A stretch of 54,051 nucleotides of DNA from RGIG3077 sp964490175 (GTDB lineage Bacteria > Bacillota > Clostridia > Oscillospirales > Ruminococcaceae), in contig CAZBAI010000012.1 of assembly GCA_964490175.1 (NCBI GenBank), forward strand, positions 1 to 54,051, written 5' to 3'. The notes beneath the pieces were generated by a model. It saw nothing but the letters and a program-made list of their open reading frames with translations, was not told where the DNA came from and did no database searches. A program made the position numbers and the translations under genes. How positions within the stretch are numbered: the first letter of the stretch is position 1; the number at the start of each line of letters is the position of its first letter. Below are positions 1 to 7,384 of the stretch, piece by piece.

Positions 1-62
1 TCAAAATATTACTTGATTTTTTTGTTTGGGTATTGACTTTTTATAGCTGGTCTTTTTGTATA

Positions 63-1640
63 TTATTGTTCTTCCTGATTTGTATTGTGAAGAAAATATT
101 CAACCGAATCAATCAGTGCGATAAGGCTTGCTTCGATTATATCGGGTGAAACGCCGACGGTTGACCACTGGCGCACGCCATCGGTGCTTTCGATAATTAC
201 CCTTGTGAGTGAAGCTGTCGCATTGTTTTCGTCAAGCACACGCACCTTATAATCGGCAAGATACATATTTCGCACCTGCGGATAAAACACGCTCAATGCC
301 TTGCGCAGAGCAAGGTCGAGTGCGTTTACGGGTCCGTTGCCGAGTGATGCGGTAATTTCGCTTTCGCCGTTTACGGCGATTTTTATGGTAGCACTTGATT
401 GCAATTCGCCGTCAATGCAGGGATATTCGTCGATAACCTTATATAAAATCAATTTAAAATGCGGTTTATATTTGGAAAGTGCATTCAGCACGATAAGCTC
501 AAAGCTTGCATCGGCGGCTTCAAAGCTGTAACCTAAGTGTTCCATTTCCTTGATTTTTTCGAGAATCAGGCGAACCTCGGGCGATGCTTTTGTAATAGCC
601 TTGTCGTGCGTAAGCTCGCTGCATTTTGCAAGCACGGTACTTCTGCCGGAAACCTCGCTCATGAGAAAACGCCGTTGATTGCCGACAAGGGCAGGGTCGA
701 TGTGCTCGTATGATGAACTTTCTTTAAGCATTCCGTCGGTGTGCAAGCCGCCCTTATGTGCAAATGCGCTGCGTCCGACATAGGGCTTGTTTGAGTGAAT
801 CGGCTTGTTGGCGATTTCGGCAAGGGTTTTTGCCGTCAAACTTAAAGCGCTTAGCCGACCTTGCACTTCAAAATCGGTTTTCAGCATGATATTGGGTATC
901 AGTGTTGAAAGATTGGCGTTTCCGCACCGTTCGCCGATACCGTTGAAAGTGCCTTGTATGTGCATCGCACCTGCCTTGATTGCCGCAAGTGAGTTTGCAA
1001 CGGCACAGCCGGTGTCATCATGGCAGTGAACGCCGATTTTAGTGCTTTTAAAGCGCTTTACAACTTCTTTGACAATTGCGAAAACATCATCCGGCAAACA
1101 GCCGCCGTTTGTATCACAAAGGCAGATTATATCGGCATTGCCGGCAACCGCCGCTTCTACAACTTTGATTGCATATTCACGGTTGACCTTGTATGAATCG
1201 AAAAAATGCTCGGCGTCAAAAATCACCTCACGGTTATTTTTTTTGATATATTCAACCGTTGCGGTGATAAGTTTTAGATTATCACGCCCCGATATGCCGA
1301 TGATTTCAAGCGCCTGCGCCTCGCTTGCCTTGCCGCATACGCAAATAACTTCGGCATTGCTGTCGATAAGCGCTTTTAAGTTTTCGTCATTTTCGGGCAA
1401 AAGGCTTTTGCGCACCGTGCTGCCGAAAGCGCAAAGTTTTGAGTTTTTTAGCTTAATTCGGCTTGCCTTTTCAAACACTTCACGGTCGGTTTTGTTTGAA
1501 GCCGGAGTGCCCGCCTCGATATAGTTAATGCCGAAAGAATCGAGTAATTTCAGGGTTTTCAGCTTGTCGCTTACCGAAAACGAAACGTTTTCACACTGTG
1601 CCCCATCACGCAAGGTCGTATCCAGCAGAGATATTTCCAT
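63..1640 (-). CDS. cimA: Citramalate synthase (LeuA/CimA family)
   Basis: Predicted to condense pyruvate with acetyl-CoA to (R)-citramalate, the first step of a threonine-independent route to 2-oxobutyrate and isoleucine. The N-terminal TIM barrel begins with DTTLRDGAQ (residues 7-15) and carries the metal-binding HCHDDTG motif near residue 205 and NGIGERCGNAN soon after. Residues from about 390 to 510 form a LeuA-type regulatory dimerisation domain, the usual place for end-product feedback. The 525-residue length and the region around YIEAGTPASN fit the citramalate synthase subgroup better than 2-isopropylmalate synthase; specificity is inferred. The ATG is preceded by GGGGAAG. The gene stands alone, divergent from lnt, with its own promoter. 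Confidence 0.87.
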   Translation of the reverse strand: MEISLLDTTLRDGAQCENVSFSVSDKLKTLKLLDSFGINYIEAGTPASNKTDREVFEKASRIKLKNSKLCAFGSTVRKSLLPENDENLKALIDSNAEVICVCGKASEAQALEIIGISGRDNLKLITATVEYIKKNNREVIFDAEHFFDSYKVNREYAIKVVEAAVAGNADIICLCDTNGGCLPDDVFAIVKEVVKRFKSTKIGVHCHDDTGCAVANSLAAIKAGAMHIQGTFNGIGERCGNANLSTLIPNIMLKTDFEVQGRLSALSLTAKTLAEIANKPIHSNKPYVGRSAFAHKGGLHTDGMLKESSSYEHIDPALVGNQRRFLMSEVSGRSTVLAKCSELTHDKAITKASPEVRLILEKIKEMEHLGYSFEAADASFELIVLNALSKYKPHFKLILYKVIDEYPCIDGELQSSATIKIAVNGESEITASLGNGPVNALDLALRKALSVFYPQVRNMYLADYKVRVLDENNATASLTRVIIESTDGVRQWSTVGVSPDIIEASLIALIDSVEYFLHNTNQEEQ

Positions 1641-1651
1641 ATATCTTCCCC

Positions 1652-1726
1652 ATTATTGATATAGATAATTATTGATATAGATAAAACTGATTGCTTTAAG
1701 GTTATAAAACTGATTGCTTTGAGGTT
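1652..1726. repeat. Two adjacent tandem duplications in the cimA leader
   Basis: A 16-base unit (attattgatatagata) occurs twice head to tail at 1652-1667 and 1668-1683. It is followed by a 23-base unit at 1681-1703 and 1704-1726 that differs at one position (A to G). Both pairs lie between the predicted cimA promoter and its ribosome binding site, so they would be in the 5' untranslated region. Confidence 0.9.
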
Positions 1727-1755
1727 ATTATAACATATTGCAGACTTCATTGCAA
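1727..1755 (-). promoter_or_regulatory. cimA promoter with extended -10
   Basis: On the minus strand there is TTGCAA (1755-1750), a 17-base spacer, then TATAAT (1732-1727) preceded by TG plus one base, an extended -10. Transcription would start near 1720, within the second tandem repeat. Confidence 0.65.
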
Positions 1756-1785
1756 GCAGATTCAGCAAATTTAATACAATATGCC

Positions 1786-1814
1786 TTTACTTTAAGTTGA
1801 TTTTGTTGTATAAT
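1786..1814 (+). promoter_or_regulatory. lnt promoter
   Basis: TTTACT (1786-1791), a 17-base spacer and a perfect TATAAT (1809-1814), about 33 bases before the lnt start. Confidence 0.55.
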
Positions 1815-1847
1815 GCAGAATATGCTTTATTGAAGTGAGGTGGTTTT

Positions 1848-3404
1848 TTGCAAAAAGGCAGATACTTTTTAAAGTCAGTCGCCTTGTGTGCTTTATCCGG
1901 CGCTTTGACCTCAATATCGTTTTCGTTTGAAAAGCTTTGGTTTTTGTGCTTTTTTTCGCTTATGCCGATGTTTTTCGCCAAAACAAGGTATATGTGCAAT
2001 TTAAATTTCCGCCAAGCATTTTTTTCGTTTTTTATATACGGATTTTCGCTTTATTCAACCCTTATGCTTTGGTTGCTTGAGCTTTCGCCGGTGCTGGAAG
2101 AAAAAATGTCGAAAGTTTTTGCGTGTGTGTTGATTTTGGCAGGCGTTGCGTTTGCTTCGCTTTTGCTCGGAATATATTATGCTGTGCCGCTAAGCTTATC
2201 AAAAATAATTTCAAAAGGGGCAATGACAGATTGCGTTACCTTTGCATTTTTGTATATTTTGGGTGAATATTTAACTCAATCGTTTACTCCGCTGTCGTTT
2301 CCGTGGGCAAGGCTTTGTGTTATCGCAACGCCGTTTAAAGCATTTGTTCAAAGCGCAAGCTTGCTTGGCGGGCTTTTTGTTTCGCTGATTATTGTGCTGT
2401 TCAACTGCATGCTTTGCATTGCACTGCAAAATGCAAAATCACCGAAAAAAAGTGTTTGCTATGCACTTTGCGCCTTGATATTGTTCGGCGCAAATACACT
2501 TTACGGCGTAGTTTCACTCAATAGTGACGATAATGCGCCGCAAAAATGCAATGCCGTTGTCGTTCAGGGCAATTTTTCGGGGCTTTCAAAGTGGCGCAGC
2601 AGTCGTGAGGAAATTATTTTGACTTACATAAGCTTGGCGGAAAATCTTATCGACGAAAACACCGAATTTGTTGTTTTCCCCGAAACAGCAGCACCGTTTC
2701 GGCTTTATCAAGACGAAAATTCGCTGAATATGCTGACCGATTTTGCAAATAAAAATGATGTTGTACTCATAACGGGCGTGTTTTACGAAGAAAACGGAAA
2801 TGTTTACAATTCGCTTGTCTGTATTGAGCCGACAGGGGAGATATCGCAGCCGTATCACAAGCAGGTGCTTGTTCCTTTGGGTGAATATGTTCCTTTTTCA
2901 GATTTTTTGGAAAAGCACTGTCCCGAGCTTTTTGAAATCATCGGATACATTACGCCGGGCGAGGAAAACGGCGCAATTTCGACATCAAACGGCGTGATAG
3001 GCGGCGTCATCTGCTACGAATCGATATATCCGAATATCGTGCGGGATACCGTTTCAAACGGCGCTTTGGTGATAACTCTTATAAGCAACGACTCGTGGTT
3101 TGGCGAAAGTCCCGCACTGTATCAGCACCATGCGCACGCAATTTTAAGGGCGATTGAAAACAACCGCTATGTGCTGCGTGCGAGCAGTACGGCAATCACT
3201 TCGATTATCGACAATCACGGCAACGTTATAACAAGTGCCGTTGCGCTGACAAGTGATGCCGTAAAGGCGGATTTTGCGAAAATATCGACAAAATCTCTTT
3301 ATACACGTATCGGTGATATTGTGCTGTTGCCGTCGGTTTTTATGCTGACTTATGCACTGTATATCGCCGCTGAAAGAAAACATTTTAAAAAATCATCGAA
3401 ATAA
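1848..3404 (+). CDS. lnt: Apolipoprotein N-acyltransferase
   Basis: Membrane enzyme that transfers a third acyl chain from phospholipid to the N-terminal cysteine of lipoproteins. The first ~225 residues are strongly hydrophobic with several membrane segments. From about 235 there is a carbon-nitrogen hydrolase domain with a visible catalytic triad: E279 (VVFPET), K338 (YHKQVLVPLGEY) and C389 (GVICYES). The length of 518 is typical. It starts at TTG 1848 with GTGAGGTGG just upstream. N-acylation in Firmicutes more often uses unrelated enzymes (Lit, LnsAB), so a canonical Lnt with an intact triad is noteworthy. A lipoprotein gene lies about 1.2 kb away on the other strand. Confidence 0.9.
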   Translation: MQKGRYFLKSVALCALSGALTSISFSFEKLWFLCFFSLMPMFFAKTRYMCNLNFRQAFFSFFIYGFSLYSTLMLWLLELSPVLEEKMSKVFACVLILAGVAFASLLLGIYYAVPLSLSKIISKGAMTDCVTFAFLYILGEYLTQSFTPLSFPWARLCVIATPFKAFVQSASLLGGLFVSLIIVLFNCMLCIALQNAKSPKKSVCYALCALILFGANTLYGVVSLNSDDNAPQKCNAVVVQGNFSGLSKWRSSREEIILTYISLAENLIDENTEFVVFPETAAPFRLYQDENSLNMLTDFANKNDVVLITGVFYEENGNVYNSLVCIEPTGEISQPYHKQVLVPLGEYVPFSDFLEKHCPELFEIIGYITPGEENGAISTSNGVIGGVICYESIYPNIVRDTVSNGALVITLISNDSWFGESPALYQHHAHAILRAIENNRYVLRASSTAITSIIDNHGNVITSAVALTSDAVKADFAKISTKSLYTRIGDIVLLPSVFMLTYALYIAAERKHFKKSSK

Positions 3405-3417
3405 AGCGATGACATCT

Positions 3418-3482
3418 GTACCGAAAACGGTACTGTAAGTGAATATACGGGCAATATATTTTTACTGTACCGAAAACCGTTC
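3418..3482. repeat. Twin operator-like repeats upstream of the 61-residue membrane protein gene
   Basis: gtaccgaaaacggtac at 3418-3433 has 6-base inverted arms around AAAA. A close copy, gtaccgaaaaccgttc at 3467-3482, lies 49 bases further and ends 9 bases before the -35 box. Spacing and placement suggest two protein-binding sites. There is no T-tract, so this is not an ordinary terminator for lnt. Confidence 0.6.
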
Positions 3483-3491
3483 TGATATAGC

Positions 3492-3520
3492 TTGACCTTT
3501 TTTTGAATCGGTGTTAAAAT
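3492..3520 (+). promoter_or_regulatory. Promoter for the 61-residue membrane protein
   Basis: TTGACC (3492-3497), exactly 17 bases, then TAAAAT (3515-3520); a good housekeeping-sigma match 47 bases before the start codon. Confidence 0.7.
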
Positions 3521-3567
3521 CACGTTGAGCTTAAAAAAGCTCTATCTTGATTTTGAAGGTGATTTAA

Positions 3568-3753
3568 ATGAAAAGGGTAAATGATATAATAGGATTATCG
3601 GGTGTTGCGCTTTTGTTTATTGCGGCGGCAATGAGCGATTCGGGCACGGCTTCGCTGGCTAAGGTTATCGCTGTCGGCACAATCGCATCGCTGATGATAC
3701 TGCTTTCACTCGGCAATGCAAACAAAGAATTGCAATCGGGCGAAGAAAACTGA
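3568..3753 (+). CDS. Small membrane protein of unknown function
   Basis: A 61-residue protein I do not recognise. Two hydrophobic stretches (about residues 8-23 and 31-47) joined by a short polar turn suggest a two-pass membrane hairpin, with a charged tail (NKELQSGEEN). Support for it being real: a near-consensus promoter at a sensible distance, GAAGGTG 5-6 bases before the ATG, and a strong terminator immediately after the stop. It is therefore a single-gene transcription unit. The paired repeats upstream imply dedicated regulation. No function can be assigned. Confidence 0.75.
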   Translation: MKRVNDIIGLSGVALLFIAAAMSDSGTASLAKVIAVGTIASLMILLSLGNANKELQSGEEN

Positions 3754-3761
3754 AAAATTAA

Positions 3762-3813
3762 AGCGCAGACTTTATTTTGCAAAAATAATGCATAAAGTCT
3801 GCGCTGTTTTTTT
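3762..3813. terminator. Intrinsic terminator between convergent genes
   Basis: A 13-base perfect stem, agcgcagacttta (3762-3774) with taaagtctgcgct (3793-3805), followed by TTTTTTT on the plus strand. The minus strand has TTTAATTTTT after the stem, so it probably ends the PP2C transcript as well. Confidence 0.92.
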
Positions 3814-3828
3814 GTGTATGATTGTGCG

Positions 3829-4620
3829 CTATGCGGATTTTACGAGCAGTACAATCGAAATATTATCCTGCGAGCCGTTCTTTAATGCAAGCTCATAAAG
3901 GCACCGCAAACGGCGGTCAAGCGGAAGCGGCAGTGCAAGCGTTGCTTCAATATCGTCATCATAGACATAATCGGTCAGCCCGTCCGTGCACAGCATTAAA
4001 ATATCGCCAAGCTCAAAATTGTCGGAAATTTCGCCGATTTGAGGCTCAATGCAGCCGTTTTTCGCACCTATAGCCGCCAAAACAAGATTGCGTTCGGAAT
4101 GAATACGCTTTTGCTCGTGCGAGATTTTTCCGTTATCATAAAGCATTTCAACAAAAGATTGGTCTTTCGATATCTGTTCAAGGCAATTGTTTCTAAAGCG
4201 ATAGAGCCTTGAATCGCCCACGTTTGCATAACAGGGCGTTGCGTTTTTGCTTATCAGCAATGCGCAAAGCGTTGTTTGCATATCCAAACCGTGATAATCT
4301 TTTTTTGAAATTTTTATGATTTTTTCGTGAATATCAAGCACAAGCTTGCCAAGCTTTTTTTTTGAAAAAGCATTAGCGTCCGATAAAAGCCGCAACGTTG
4401 TTTTTGAAGCAATTGCGCCGTTTTGCGAGTTCGATACGCCGTCGGCAACGGCTATAAAAAAATCGCCGTTCGGATTTAAAACGCATTCACCGTCGGTAAT
4501 AACCTTGTTAGATACGAGCACGCAGTCATCATTTTGCGGCAGCACGCCTTTTTCGCAAATGCAGCAGCAAAGATACTGTGATTTTTTATGCTTATTGCGC
4601 ATATGCATCGATAAAATCAA
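3829..4620 (-). CDS. PP2C-family serine/threonine phosphatase
   Basis: Metal-dependent phosphoprotein phosphatase, soluble. Visible PP2C motifs in order: QNDDCVL (28-35), AVADGVSNSQNGAIAS (57-72; D60 and G61 are metal ligands), YANVGDSRLYRF, LMLCTDGLTDYV and GSQDNISIVLL at the C-terminus. It is a stand-alone catalytic domain with no membrane anchor. No partner PASTA-type kinase is present in the window, whereas in many Firmicutes the two genes are adjacent. The start is uncertain: TTG 4620 gives the longest frame, ATG 4608 or 4602 are alternatives, and none has a strong ribosome site. The first ~29 bases overlap the end of the lipoprotein gene, suggesting translational coupling. Confidence 0.85.
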   Translation of the reverse strand: MILSMHMRNKHKKSQYLCCCICEKGVLPQNDDCVLVSNKVITDGECVLNPNGDFFIAVADGVSNSQNGAIASKTTLRLLSDANAFSKKKLGKLVLDIHEKIIKISKKDYHGLDMQTTLCALLISKNATPCYANVGDSRLYRFRNNCLEQISKDQSFVEMLYDNGKISHEQKRIHSERNLVLAAIGAKNGCIEPQIGEISDNFELGDILMLCTDGLTDYVYDDDIEATLALPLPLDRRLRCLYELALKNGSQDNISIVLLVKSA

Positions 4621-4990
4621 AAATCAACTTGCGGTCATCATCGCTGACCTTAATATATTCATACTTACCGTCAACGCAATCGCCCACGGCAATATAGTTG
4701 CAATCCTCATCGGTGCAGGGATAAAGCACAACATCCTTACCGTCGATAACATATGTAAGCCTGATATCGCCGAAATGGCAAGTGTCAAGCTCACCTTTGT
4801 GAACCACACCGCTGCACGCATCGACAAAATCGTCATATTCATCATTGCCCGTACCTGTGCAAATTGATATAACGCAGCCGTTTGCCTGAATTTCAAGCGA
4901 TGAAGCACCGGCTGTATTCAACGTGCCCGAGCATGAGCAAAGCAATGCGGCATTAACCGAAACAGCCGCCGCCAAAAGCAATTTTTTCAT
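4592..4990 (-). CDS. Small secreted lipoprotein, unknown function
   Basis: A 132-residue protein with a lysine start (MKKLLLAAAVSVNAALLCSCSG), a hydrophobic core and a lipobox-like ending in which C18 or C20 could be lipidated. The mature part is acidic and contains five further cysteines (VISICTG, DACSG, LDTCHFG, YPCTDEDCNYI), so disulfides or metal binding are possible. I do not recognise the family. GAAAGG lies well placed before the ATG. It overlaps the start of the PP2C gene downstream, so the two are probably co-expressed; a functional link is only inferred. Confidence 0.75.
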   Translation of the reverse strand: MKKLLLAAAVSVNAALLCSCSGTLNTAGASSLEIQANGCVISICTGTGNDEYDDFVDACSGVVHKGELDTCHFGDIRLTYVIDGKDVVLYPCTDEDCNYIAVGDCVDGKYEYIKVSDDDRKLIFDFIDAYAQ

Positions 4991-5028
4991 TTTTTTATAT
5001 ACCTTTCTGCGAGATAAAAAGCGCCGAT

Positions 5029-5796
5029 TTAATTAAAAATACTGTCCTTAAGCAAAAGTTCGACAGGGCAGTGGTCGCTGCCGAAAATATCGTTGCGTAT
5101 TACTACATCGTCGATATATTTTTCAATCCTGTTTGAAACAAGAAAATAATCAATTCGCCAGCCTGCGTTCCTCTCACGGGATTTGTTCATATAGCTCCAC
5201 CAAGTATAGGCGTGCTCTTTATCGGGATAAAGCAACCTGAAAGCATCGGTAAAGCCGCTGTCTAAAATTGCGGAAAGTTTTTGGCGCTCTTGCGGCGTAA
5301 AGCCTGCGTTTTTCGTATTTGTTTTCGGATTTTTAAGGTCAATTTCGTTGTGTGCGACGTTTAAATCGCCGCAGCAGATAACAGGCTTTGTTTTGTCAAG
5401 CAAGCAAAGATAATCCTTAAAATCGTCCTCCCAATCCATACGGTAGTCGAGCCTTGCAAGCTCTTTTTGCGAGTTAGGCGTATAGACGTTTACAAGAAAG
5501 AATTTTTCATATTCGCAAGTGATGACCCTGCCTTCTTTATCGTGCTTTTCAATGCCGATTCCATAAGAAACGTTCAACGGCTTTTGCACGCCGAAAACCG
5601 CCGTTCCGGAATAGCCTTTTTTTTCGGCGCTGTTCCAATAATCGCTATAGTGCGAAAAATCGAAATCAGCCTGCTGTTTTTGCATTTTGGTTTCCTGAAC
5701 GCAGAAAATATCGGCATTTGCACTGTTAAAATAATCCATAAAGCCTTTGGTCATGCACGCACGCAGACCGTTGACATTCCATGTGACGATTTTCAT
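5029..5796 (-). CDS. xthA: Exodeoxyribonuclease III / AP endonuclease
   Basis: Base-excision repair enzyme that cleaves at abasic sites and trims 3' ends. It starts with MKIVTWNVNGLRA (metal-site Asn), followed by FCVQETKMQ (catalytic Glu), GDLNVAHNEIDL, WRIDYFLVS and the terminal GSDHCPVEL (catalytic Asp-His). The length of 255 is normal for the ExoA/XthA family. GAGG precedes the ATG. It lies 21 bases after the glycosidase gene and could share its transcript. Confidence 0.93.
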   Translation of the reverse strand: MKIVTWNVNGLRACMTKGFMDYFNSANADIFCVQETKMQKQQADFDFSHYSDYWNSAEKKGYSGTAVFGVQKPLNVSYGIGIEKHDKEGRVITCEYEKFFLVNVYTPNSQKELARLDYRMDWEDDFKDYLCLLDKTKPVICCGDLNVAHNEIDLKNPKTNTKNAGFTPQERQKLSAILDSGFTDAFRLLYPDKEHAYTWWSYMNKSRERNAGWRIDYFLVSNRIEKYIDDVVIRNDIFGSDHCPVELLLKDSIFN

Positions 5797-5816
5797 AGCG
5801 TTTTTTCCTCAATATA

Positions 5817-7247
5817 TTAAAGCTCGGTAGGTTCAAATCTCACTCTGATATCGGGCAGAGCGTTAATTGTTGTATATGTGTTCATATCGCCGTTTTCGGC
5901 TTCAAGGTCGTTTTCTCCCGAGAAAGGCGGCGCAAAAATCTTCAAGGTCAAATCTGCTGCACGTTCAAGCGGCTTTTCATAGAAAGCGGGCATAAAGTCA
6001 ACGCATTTGCATTCGGGTGATTTATAAAACCATTTTCCGTTAATTTCCAGCATAAGGTTTGAATCATCGTTAAAATATGCCTCACAGAATGTGGGGTTCT
6101 TTTCAAAGCAAAGCGCAATTTCAAGACCCTCGGCGTCTTCCGCACCGCCCCAACGAAGCGTTACGGGCAATTGCACATCTTCTAATTGCGTAATTTGTGG
6201 CATAAAATATTCATCATGCAAAATGTTTTTGTATACCGAAAGCTCCGGCTGTTCAAATCCGCAATCGGCATTTGAAGGGTCTTGAATTTCAAGGCCGAGC
6301 CTGCCTCTGTCACGGAATTGATAGAAAGTGATTGAGGTCAGCCACTGCGCATTTTCATTTTTTACCGTATCGTAAAGCTCTTTAACCATTTGCGCCTGTT
6401 CATACGCTCCGGTAACATCGCCGTCAACATTTAATTCACCCAAAGTCATAGGCTTAGCTAACCCTGAATTGATTTGGCAAAAACGCTCATAACTGCGCTT
6501 TGTAAGATTAAACATATCGCTGATTTTATAGCGTGCGTGTGTATTTCCACCACGTTCCGCAACATCATAAGGCCAGCCCCAGTGAAGCGCCGGATATTTA
6601 TCAACCGACCAGATATCGGTTTTACATACGGCCTGTGAAAATTCTTCTTCACGCTCGATTTTTTCGGCGTCTTTGTGTTCAATTCCGCCTATACAGAGAA
6701 TAAGCTTAACATTCGGAGCGTGCTTATGAAAAATCTCGGTTGCCCTTACAAAAAAGTCTGCGACTTCGGCATAACTGCAACGCTTGTTAAACGAAAACCA
6801 GTTGCCGGTCGCCTCATGGTTAATGCGCAAAAACATTCTGCCGAAAGTTTTAAGGTCGTTCGCAACGGCAATAAGGTGCTCGTCGCTGACATTCGGGTCA
6901 ATTGTCAGCGTTAGGGTAACGTCCTGTCCGTGACGTCTGATATCACGCATTTGCTCAAACGGCTGTGAGTTTTTATCGCCGTTTAATCCGCCCTTGTAGG
7001 TGAAATAATCGTCATAAGGATAATCCCATGCAAAGCCCACATCATCGCTTGCGAAAGCAACGCTTGCCCTTTCGGGAAAGCCTTCGTCAAGGGGATAATA
7101 GCAGTACATAAGATTTACACTGCGGTGCGGTCTGCCGAGCTTGTTGATAATGTAATCCTGGCAAACGTATTCGCCTCGCTCGCTTCCGTCTGTGATATCA
7201 AGTGCGCATTTTGCCTTGCCTAAGTGTATTTTTTTTATATTTTCCAT
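5817..7247 (-). CDS. GH26-like glycoside hydrolase
   Basis: A 476-residue cytoplasmic protein with no signal peptide. The first ~330 residues look like a TIM-barrel glycosidase. RINHEATGNWF (141-151) resembles the acid/base region of GH26 mannanases, with E145 as candidate proton donor. TLGELNVDG (268-276) has E271 as candidate nucleophile. The remaining ~140 residues look like a beta-sandwich accessory domain. Lack of a signal peptide suggests it acts on imported oligosaccharides. It has an excellent promoter overlapped by a LacI-type operator, consistent with carbohydrate induction. Family membership is inferred from short motifs; the substrate is unknown. Confidence 0.55.
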   Translation of the reverse strand: MENIKKIHLGKAKCALDITDGSERGEYVCQDYIINKLGRPHRSVNLMYCYYPLDEGFPERASVAFASDDVGFAWDYPYDDYFTYKGGLNGDKNSQPFEQMRDIRRHGQDVTLTLTIDPNVSDEHLIAVANDLKTFGRMFLRINHEATGNWFSFNKRCSYAEVADFFVRATEIFHKHAPNVKLILCIGGIEHKDAEKIEREEEFSQAVCKTDIWSVDKYPALHWGWPYDVAERGGNTHARYKISDMFNLTKRSYERFCQINSGLAKPMTLGELNVDGDVTGAYEQAQMVKELYDTVKNENAQWLTSITFYQFRDRGRLGLEIQDPSNADCGFEQPELSVYKNILHDEYFMPQITQLEDVQLPVTLRWGGAEDAEGLEIALCFEKNPTFCEAYFNDDSNLMLEINGKWFYKSPECKCVDFMPAFYEKPLERAADLTLKIFAPPFSGENDLEAENGDMNTYTTINALPDIRVRFEPTEL

Positions 7248-7319
7248 ATTGTGTCCTCAAAGCACAAAATTTGTACTTTGCCGCAAAATTACGGCGTTGC
7301 GGTGTGCCGTTTTGGTTTT

Positions 7320-7335
7320 GTGAAAACGTTATCAC
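7320..7335. promoter_or_regulatory. LacI/GalR-type operator at the glycosidase promoter
   Basis: gtgaaaacgttatcac is palindromic at 14 of 16 positions with a central AACGTT, the form typical of LacI-family operators. It sits just downstream of the minus-strand -10, over the predicted transcription start. Confidence 0.7.
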
Positions 7336-7340
7336 AAGTG

Positions 7341-7369
7341 AGTATATCAGATAAAATCACAATTGTCAA
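7341..7369 (-). promoter_or_regulatory. Glycosidase promoter (near consensus)
   Basis: Minus strand TTGACA (7369-7364), exactly 17 bases, then TATACT (7346-7341). The predicted start (~7334) falls inside the operator, leaving a leader of about 87 bases. Confidence 0.82.
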
Positions 7370-7384
7370 CGGACACGAAAAAAA

